From Alphaproteobacteria bacterium (GTDB lineage: Bacteria; Pseudomonadota; Alphaproteobacteria; HIMB59), in the NCBI GenBank assembly GCA_029246865.1, contig JAQWMI010000022.1, forward strand, positions 1-46,388: 46,388 nucleotides of DNA, given 5' to 3'. The position numbers were made by a program, and so were the translations under genes. How positions within the stretch are numbered: the stretch's first letter is position 1; the number at the start of each line of letters is the position of its first letter. Of the stretch, positions 39,444 to 46,388 are shown piece after piece. A model generated the notes under the pieces. The model was not told the DNA's origin. It ran no database searches and saw only the letters and a list, made by a program, of their open reading frames with translations.

Positions 39444-40243
39444 TGGTCCAGTTAAGATTACCAAAAAACTCAGTACCTGTTGAAGGAAAAAAGTTTTCTA
39501 ATATTGATGGATTAGATGAAGCCGCTGCTAGTAATAAAGTAAAAACATTTAAGGTTTACCGCTGGTCAGGTAATGCTGAAGAGAATCCAAAGATAGATAC
39601 TTTTGAAATTAGTTATCCAAAATCAGACACAATGGTATTAGATATACTCAATAAAATTAAAAGTGAAGTTGATCCCTCACTTGCTTTTAGAAAATCATGT
39701 AGAGAAGGAGTTTGTGGATCTTGCTCAATGAATATTGATGGTGTAAATACTTTGGCTTGTCAAAAGCCATTAGATCAATGTCAAGATGAAGTTAATGTTT
39801 ACCCACTGCCTCATATGCCAATAATTAAAGACTTAGTGCCAGAGCTAAATCATGCTTTTGAGCAATATAAATCAATAAAACCATGGTTAAAAAATGATGA
39901 AAATGAAGTATTAGATCCCAAAAAAGAGAGAATTCAAACTCCTGAAGAAAGAGAAAAATTAGATGGAAAGTGGGAATGTATTTTATGTTTTTCTTGCTCG
40001 ACATCATGTCCTAGTTACTGGTGGAACGGAGATAAATATCTTGGTCCAGCAGTTCTACTACAAGCAAATCGATGGATTAACGACAACAGAGACAAGGATA
40101 AAAATAAAAGAATAGAAGATCTTGATGATAATTTTAAACTTTATAGATGCCATTCAATTATGAATTGTACAAAGTCCTGTCCAAAAGGTCTAAATCCTGC
40201 TAAAGCTATTGCAGAAATAAAATTAGAAGCTTCTAATAGATAA
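39443..40243 (+). CDS. sdhB: Succinate dehydrogenase iron-sulfur subunit
   Basis: [53 protein letters not shown]. Confidence 0.98.
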   Translation: MVQLRLPKNSVPVEGKKFSNIDGLDEAAASNKVKTFKVYRWSGNAEENPKIDTFEISYPKSDTMVLDILNKIKSEVDPSLAFRKSCREGVCGSCSMNIDGVNTLACQKPLDQCQDEVNVYPLPHMPIIKDLVPELNHAFEQYKSIKPWLKNDENEVLDPKKERIQTPEEREKLDGKWECILCFSCSTSCPSYWWNGDKYLGPAVLLQANRWINDNRDKDKNKRIEDLDDNFKLYRCHSIMNCTKSCPKGLNPAKAIAEIKLEASNR

Positions 40244-41193
40244 TGAAAAAAAAAATTACTTTAATCGGAGCCGGTAATATTGGCGGAACACTTGCTCACT
40301 TAACTCTTTTAAAAAAGTTAGGAGATATTGTTTTAATTGATGTTATGAAAGGTATGCCTCAAGGCAAAGCCCTAGATTTAAGTCAATCAGCAGCAGTCGA
40401 AGGATTTCCATGCAATGTGGAAGGAACCAATGATTTTTCTAAAATGAAGAACTCTGATGTTGTAATTATTACAGCCGGTCTTCCAAGACAACCTGGCATG
40501 AGCCGAGACGACTTATTAGAAACTAATGGAAAAATAATTAAAAAAATTGGTCTTGATATTAAAAAATATTGTCCAAAAGCTTTTGTTATTTGTATCACAA
40601 ATCCTCTGGATGCAATGGTTTATGTATTGCAAAAGTATTCTAAGTTACCAGTTGAAAAGTGTGTGGGCATGGCTGGTGTTCTTGACTCCTCTAGATTAAA
40701 ATATTTTCTCTCTGTAGAATTAAATGTTTCAATAAATGATATACAAACATTTGTCTTAGGAGGTCATGGAGATGATATGGTTCCTATGGTTAACTATACC
40801 ACTATTGGAGGAATAAGCCTTTTAGATTTTATCAAAAAGAAAAAAATACCAATTTCAAAAATTAATAAAATATTCGATAGAACTAGAATGGGTGGTGGAG
40901 AGATTGTAAGGCTACTTCAGAGAGGATCTGCATTTTATGCTCCTGCTAGTTCTGCTATACAAATGGCAGAAGCCTATTTATTAGATCAAAAAAAACTTCT
41001 TCCATGTGCAGCTTTTATTAAAAATAAATATGGACTTAAAAGTATGTATATGGGAATGCCGGTTATAATCGGCTCCAAAGGAGTTGAGGAGATAATAGAA
41101 GTTTCCTTAAGTAGCTCTGAGAAAAATATGCTTAAAAAATCTATTAAATCAGTTCAAGGATTAGTTTCCGCTGTAGATAAGATTTTGAAGTAA
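40243..41193 (+). CDS. mdh: Malate dehydrogenase (LDH-like type)
   Basis: ITLIGAGNIGGTLAHL, ITAGLPRQPGMSRDDLL, TNPLDAMVYVLQK, GVLDSSRLKYFLS, VLGGHGDDMVPM. Confidence 0.97.
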   Translation: MKKKITLIGAGNIGGTLAHLTLLKKLGDIVLIDVMKGMPQGKALDLSQSAAVEGFPCNVEGTNDFSKMKNSDVVIITAGLPRQPGMSRDDLLETNGKIIKKIGLDIKKYCPKAFVICITNPLDAMVYVLQKYSKLPVEKCVGMAGVLDSSRLKYFLSVELNVSINDIQTFVLGGHGDDMVPMVNYTTIGGISLLDFIKKKKIPISKINKIFDRTRMGGGEIVRLLQRGSAFYAPASSAIQMAEAYLLDQKKLLPCAAFIKNKYGLKSMYMGMPVIIGSKGVEEIIEVSLSSSEKNMLKKSIKSVQGLVSAVDKILK

Positions 41194-41206
41194 CCATTTT
41201 TTCTAA

Positions 41207-41327
41207 TTAAATAGACTAAGTGATAAAAAAAAATTATATTTTAAAAAATGCTTACAACAATGCATAAAAGAAAATCTTCTTTCTTGATTCCGTATTTTTT
41301 CTATATAGGTCGCCTTAAATAGACTAA
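41207..41327. repeat. 13-bp direct repeat flanking most of the mdh-sucA intergenic region
   Basis: TTAAATAGACTAA at 41207-41219 and 41315-41327. Confidence 0.9.
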
Positions 41328-44170
41328 TGAGGTCTTATAACTCATTTCTAACAACTAACAATACATCTCAAATTATAGAAATATATAAGAGTTATAAGTC
41401 TGATAAGAATTCTGTTGATAAAAGCTGGATTGATTTTTTCAAATCTCTAGACCCACAGGAACTTGCTATAATTGAAGATTATCAAACTCTAAATTGGACC
41501 AAGGTCGAAAATAATTATCGTCAAACAGACTCCGATCAAGCTATTACTGATTCATTAAAAGCCGTAATGATTATAAGAGCATATAGAGAAATTGGTCACT
41601 TAACTGCAAATTTAGATCCTCTAAATATTTACCGCCCAGATTTTCCCTCTGGTCTTGAACCTAGTTACTATGGATTTGAAGAAAAGGATATGGATAGAAA
41701 AATATTCCTTTCTGGTTACTTAGGATTTGATTTTGCAACCATAAGAGAGATTATTGCTAAACTAAAAAATATTTATTCAGGAACTTTTACCTCTGAATAC
41801 AAACATATTCAAAGTTCAGAGGAGTATCTTTGGTTAAAAGATAGAATTGAAGATAGAACTGAAATGAGCCTTACTCTTAAAGGTAAGAGAACTATTTTGG
41901 AAAGGTTAATTAGTTCTGAAATTTTCGAAAAATTTTTAGATAAAAAATACAGAGGAAGTAAGCGTTTTGGTTTAGATGGTTCTGAGTCAACAATCCCCGC
42001 TTTGGAGCAAATCCTAAAAAGATCCTCTGATCATGGTATTCAAGATTTTTCTTTTGCATGTGCTCATAGAGGAAGGTTAAATATTTTAGCTAACATTATC
42101 AAAAAGCCACAAGTGCAAATATTTAGTGAGTTTATTCATGGTGGAGAAAATGCTTTAAGCAATCAAGGGTCAGGAGATGTTAAATATCATTTAGGCGCTA
42201 GTTCAAATAGAAGTTTTGACGGAAATATTATTCATGTAAGTATGGCAGCAAATCCCTCACACCTTGAGGCAGTTAACCCCATTGTTGCTGGCAAAATTAG
42301 AGCAAAACAAACTATTATAAATGATCACAGTAATGATTTAGTTTCAGGCTTATTAATACACGGTGATGCTGCAATTGCTGGTCAAGGAGTTGTGGCAGAA
42401 ACATTCACTATGTCCCAGTTAAATGGATACAGAATTGGAGGACTGATTCATTTTATTATTAATAATCAAATTGGATTTACTACTAGTCCTCAGTACAGCC
42501 GTTCTGCCCCATATCCATCAGAAATTGCTAAAATCGTTCAAGCACCAATATTTCACGTTAATGGTGATGATCCAGAAGCTGTGGTTTTAGCAGCAAGAAC
42601 TGCCACAGATTTTAGAAATAAATTTAAAAAAGATACTTTGGTAGATATGTTTTGCTATCGAAGACATGGTCATAATGAAGGTGATGAGCCTTCATTTACT
42701 CAGCCATTGATGTATAAGTCCATAAAAAAACACAAAACCACTGCGGAAATTTATGCTGCAAAACTAATATCAGAGGGGGTCACTAAAAATGATCAAGTAG
42801 AAAATTATAGAGAGAGTGTATGGAAAGATTTGGAGAGAAAATTTGTCAAAGCAGAAAATTATAAAGTTAAAGGAAAGTCTTGGTTGGGTGGACAATGGAC
42901 TGGTTTAACAAGCGCACCCAAAGATACTAAAAGAAGAGGCCATACTTCAGAAAGTGCTAAAGCGCTCAAAGATACTGGATTAAAATTAACTCAAATTCCT
43001 AAAGGATTTAATCTTCATCCAAAATTAACTAAATTCAATGATCAAAGAATAAAAGCAATAAAAACTGGTCAAGGTATTGATTGGTCATTCGCTGAGGCAT
43101 TGGCTTTCGGATCTTTATTAAGAGAGGGTTTTAAAGTAAGGTTAGCAGGTCAAGACTCAGGTAGAGGTACATTCAGTCAACGTCATTCAGTTTTTTATGA
43201 TCAAAACACTGAACAAAGATACATTCCTTTAAATAATTTATCAAAAAAACAAAAGCAATTTGAAGTTATAGATAGCTTCCTTTCTGAATTAGGCGTTTTA
43301 GGGTTTGAGTATGGATATTCTCTTGCCGATCCTAATTCTTTAGTTTTATGGGAAGCGCAATTTGGTGATTTCGCAAATGGCGCACAAATAATTATTGATC
43401 AATTTATTTTACCTGGAGAGAGAAAATGGATGCAAATGAGTGGTTTAGTTTTACTTCTCCCTCATGGTCATGAAGGTATGGGCCCTGAACATTCAAGTGC
43501 AAGAATCGAGAGATTTTTGCAAAGCGCCTCTGAAGATAATATTCAAATTTTAAATTGTACAACTCCTGCAAGTTACTTTCATGCATTAAGAAGACAGTTG
43601 CGTCGTAAATTTAGAAAGCCACTAATAATCTTTACCCCTAAGTCAACATTAAGACATCCAAATAATGTCTCTAATCTTGAAGATTTTACAGGCAGAACAT
43701 CCTTTCATAGGATTATTAGTGAAAAAATAAAAAATACCAAGAGGGTAATCTTTTGCTCAGGAAAAATTTTCTATGAATTGGATGATTTTAGAACTGAACA
43801 TAATATTAAAGGAATAAAAATTGTTAGAATCGAGCAACTCTATCCTTTCCCATTTGATACAATTAAAGACGTTATTATTGAAAATAAAAACTGTGAATTT
43901 TTATGGGTCCAAGAAGAACCTAAAAATATGGGCGCTTGGTCATTTGTAAAAAGCAGATTGAGACATACTATGAGAAAAGAGGGAATTCCAAACAATCTAT
44001 ATTATGTGGGAAGAAAAAGTTCTGCTGCTCCTGCAACTGGAATAGCTAAGCGTCATATTGCAAATCAAACATTAATTAAAAAATTAGCTCTTCAAGCATC
44101 ACTTAAAAATGTTATAAAAGAGAAGATGGGAGTAAGTTTTATGAAATTTAAAAACTTACCAAAAGAATAA
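41327..44170 (+). CDS. sucA: 2-oxoglutarate dehydrogenase E1 component
   Basis: [88 protein letters not shown]. Confidence 0.98.
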   Translation: MRSYNSFLTTNNTSQIIEIYKSYKSDKNSVDKSWIDFFKSLDPQELAIIEDYQTLNWTKVENNYRQTDSDQAITDSLKAVMIIRAYREIGHLTANLDPLNIYRPDFPSGLEPSYYGFEEKDMDRKIFLSGYLGFDFATIREIIAKLKNIYSGTFTSEYKHIQSSEEYLWLKDRIEDRTEMSLTLKGKRTILERLISSEIFEKFLDKKYRGSKRFGLDGSESTIPALEQILKRSSDHGIQDFSFACAHRGRLNILANIIKKPQVQIFSEFIHGGENALSNQGSGDVKYHLGASSNRSFDGNIIHVSMAANPSHLEAVNPIVAGKIRAKQTIINDHSNDLVSGLLIHGDAAIAGQGVVAETFTMSQLNGYRIGGLIHFIINNQIGFTTSPQYSRSAPYPSEIAKIVQAPIFHVNGDDPEAVVLAARTATDFRNKFKKDTLVDMFCYRRHGHNEGDEPSFTQPLMYKSIKKHKTTAEIYAAKLISEGVTKNDQVENYRESVWKDLERKFVKAENYKVKGKSWLGGQWTGLTSAPKDTKRRGHTSESAKALKDTGLKLTQIPKGFNLHPKLTKFNDQRIKAIKTGQGIDWSFAEALAFGSLLREGFKVRLAGQDSGRGTFSQRHSVFYDQNTEQRYIPLNNLSKKQKQFEVIDSFLSELGVLGFEYGYSLADPNSLVLWEAQFGDFANGAQIIIDQFILPGERKWMQMSGLVLLLPHGHEGMGPEHSSARIERFLQSASEDNIQILNCTTPASYFHALRRQLRRKFRKPLIIFTPKSTLRHPNNVSNLEDFTGRTSFHRIISEKIKNTKRVIFCSGKIFYELDDFRTEHNIKGIKIVRIEQLYPFPFDTIKDVIIENKNCEFLWVQEEPKNMGAWSFVKSRLRHTMRKEGIPNNLYYVGRKSSAAPATGIAKRHIANQTLIKKLALQASLKNVIKEKMGVSFMKFKNLPKE

Positions 44171-44177
44171 AAAAATT

Positions 44178-45248
44178 ATGACAGACATACTAGTTCCAGA
44201 ATTGGGAGAATCTATCATTGACGGCACTCTTACAAGTTGGCTGGTTAAAGAGAATGAAAGTTTTAAATCGGGAGATAATTTAGCTGAAATAGAAACTGAT
44301 AAAATTACAATTGAAATACCCGCTCAAGCAGATGGAGTTATGAAAAAAATTATTACTCAATCAGGTGAAAACGTAAAAGTAGGTCAGATCATTGCTGAAT
44401 TCGAAACTACCCATAAAAAAGAAACTCCAAACATTAATAAAGAAGAAGTAGTTCCAATTAAAAAGAATGAAGAAGTAAAAGAGATCCTAAAAACTCATAA
44501 GCCATTAAGTCCAATCGATGACATTCCAAACTTTGATAAGAGCGGAAATTCAAAAAGAGAAAAAAGAATTCCTATTTCTAAATTAAGACAGACGGTAGCT
44601 AGAAGGCTTAAAGACGCTCAAAATACAGCAGCAATACTTACTACTTTTAATGAAATTGATATGACGGAAGTCATGAACATTAGAAAAAAAGAACAGAAAA
44701 TATTTCAAAAAAAACACAATATTAAATTAGGTTTCATGTCTTTTTTTGCAAAAGCCGTCATCGAGGTCTTAAAAGAGATACCTGAAATCAATTCTGAAAT
44801 TTATGAAAATGAAATTGTTTACAAAAATTATTTTGATTTAGGGATAGCTATAGGTTCAGAAAAAGGGCTAGTAGTTCCAATTATTAGAGATGTGGATAAT
44901 TTATCATTTGCAGAAATAGAACAAAAAATATCTGAGTTATCTCTTAAAGCTAATACAAACAAATTAGCTATGGCAGATCTTTCTGGAGGAACTTTTTCTA
45001 TTACTAATGGTGGTGTCTATGGCTCAATGATGAGTACCCCAATTATCAATCCACCTCAAAGCGCAATTTTAGGAATGCACTCAATTATTGATAGACCAAT
45101 AGCCATTAACGGTAAGGTTGTAATTAGACCTATGATGTATGTTGCTCTAAGTTATGATCATAGATTAATTGATGGCAAACAAGCGGTCACTTTTTTAGTC
45201 AAACTAAAAGAAATATTAGAGAACCCAAAAAAAATATATTTAGCTTAA
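44178..45248 (+). CDS. sucB: Dihydrolipoyllysine succinyltransferase (E2 of 2-oxoglutarate dehydrogenase), short form
   Basis: Lipoyl motif [11 protein letters not shown]; catalytic [28 protein letters not shown]. Confidence 0.96.
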   Translation: MTDILVPELGESIIDGTLTSWLVKENESFKSGDNLAEIETDKITIEIPAQADGVMKKIITQSGENVKVGQIIAEFETTHKKETPNINKEEVVPIKKNEEVKEILKTHKPLSPIDDIPNFDKSGNSKREKRIPISKLRQTVARRLKDAQNTAAILTTFNEIDMTEVMNIRKKEQKIFQKKHNIKLGFMSFFAKAVIEVLKEIPEINSEIYENEIVYKNYFDLGIAIGSEKGLVVPIIRDVDNLSFAEIEQKISELSLKANTNKLAMADLSGGTFSITNGGVYGSMMSTPIINPPQSAILGMHSIIDRPIAINGKVVIRPMMYVALSYDHRLIDGKQAVTFLVKLKEILENPKKIYLA

Positions 45249-46388
45249 TATATTTTTGAGAACAAAATTTAAAATTCCATCAGCTTTGTAGTATTCTAAT
45301 TCATTAACTGTATCTATTCTCAAAATACAATCTACGTTTATTATATTCCCTGATTGATCTATCCTAACTTGAATATTTTGTTGAGGTTTAATTTTATCAT
45401 CAATAGCTATAGATATAAGATCTGTTGAACTGATGCTTAGTTCTTTAATTTTATTTGCAGATTTTAACTGAATTGGAAGAATTCCCATTCCTATTAAATT
45501 CGATCTATGAATTCTTTCAAAACTTTCAGCAATAACAGCTCTCACTCCAAGAAGTTTTGTTCCTTTTGCAGCCCAATCCCTAGAAGATCCAGTGCCATAC
45601 TCCTTGCCGGCAAAAACAACCATATCTTCTCCACGATTTCTATATGCCATAGCAACATCGTAAACACTCATTTCTTGGCCCTCAGGTTGTAAAATTGAAT
45701 AACCACCTTCCACTTCGTTCAATAATTCGTTCTTAATTCTTATATTAGCAAAAGTACCCCTCATCATAACCTCATGATTCCCTCGCCTTGCTCCATATGA
45801 GTTAAATTCATTTTGAGGAATATTATTTTTTAAAAGGTAGGATCCTGCTGGACTTTTTTCTTTAATTGCTCCAGCTGGAGAAATGTGATCTGTTGTAACA
45901 CTATCGCCAAGTAGAAGCAGAGGCCTTGCATTTTGAATGGTTTCTATTGATTTATTTAATGAGTTAAAACTATTGAAAAAAGGGGGTTTTTTGACATAAG
46001 TTGAGTCTTCTTGCCAATCATATAGTTCACTATCAACTGTTTTAATATTTTTCCACTCTTCCGTTCCTTCTAAAACATTTTGGTACTGTTCATTAAAAAT
46101 CTTTTGTGTTACATGTTTTTCGACAATTACATTAATTTCAGAATTGGAGGGCCAAATATCTTTGAGATAAATGTTTTCACCAGTCTTAGACAGACCAATT
46201 GGTTCAGACGTCATATCAATATTCACAGTTCCTGCTAATGCATAGGCAACAACAAGAGGTGGAGATGCTAAATAATTAGCTTTTACATTAGGATTTACTC
46301 TCCCTTCAAAATTTCTATTGCCGGACAGTACAGATGCGACTGATAAATTATTTTTTGATATTGTTTGAGTAATATCTGAGTCTAATGG
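45240..46388 (-). CDS. acnA: Aconitate hydratase A, C-terminal part (truncated by window end)
   Basis: [60 protein letters not shown]; the frame stays open to 46388 ([35 protein letters not shown]). Confidence 0.97.
   Translation of the reverse strand, partial: PLDSDITQTISKNNLSVASVLSGNRNFEGRVNPNVKANYLASPPLVVAYALAGTVNIDMTSEPIGLSKTGENIYLKDIWPSNSEINVIVEKHVTQKIFNEQYQNVLEGTEEWKNIKTVDSELYDWQEDSTYVKKPPFFNSFNSLNKSIETIQNARPLLLLGDSVTTDHISPAGAIKEKSPAGSYLLKNNIPQNEFNSYGARRGNHEVMMRGTFANIRIKNELLNEVEGGYSILQPEGQEMSVYDVAMAYRNRGEDMVVFAGKEYGTGSSRDWAAKGTKLLGVRAVIAESFERIHRSNLIGMGILPIQLKSANKIKELSISSTDLISIAIDDKIKPQQNIQVRIDQSGNIINVDCILRIDTVNELEYYKADGILNFVLKNILS

Noticed and set aside
1-46388. CRISPR arrays, prophage, transposases, toxin-antitoxin or defence islands
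   Set aside because: Looked for regular repeats and hallmark motifs; none seen. The window is housekeeping-rich with short intergenic gaps.

Overview
This is a 46.4 kb AT-rich window that is almost entirely coding. Gene content and order look like a streamlined, probably marine alphaproteobacterium (SAR11/HIMB59-like); that placement is inference. Recognisable blocks are: helicase C-terminus/TerB/fdxA/carD; rpmF; recX; gcrA; pgk; ftsY/dapF; ffh-rpsP-rimM-trmD-rplS-leuCDB-asd; sodB/hsp20; a DUF1501/DUF1800 pair; an aminotransferase; a GT-C/double-PAP2/GT-C cassette; acetoacetyl-CoA synthetase plus thiolase; a TRAP transporter; sdhCDAB-mdh-sucA-sucB; and a convergent acnA. There are two tRNA-Arg genes (CCT and TCG anticodons). 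I saw no rRNA, CRISPR array, transposase or prophage. The observations I would follow first are: (1) a highly structured, possibly bistable element of about 135 nt plus a U-tailed hairpin in the leader of the sdh/TCA operon, a candidate undescribed cis-regulatory RNA; (2) a SucB (E2o) that appears to lack the peripheral subunit-binding domain, in an operon that also lacks sucCD and lpd and has a 13-bp direct repeat at the mdh/sucA junction; (3) three tandem U-tailed hairpins upstream of a 41-aa ORF coupled to an aminotransferase; (4) a GT-C/tandem-PAP2-fusion/GT-C cassette; (5) CarD with a histone-H1-like Lys/Ala tail; and (6) matching acidic tails, sharing a 27-bp identity, on ribosomal proteins S16 and L19.
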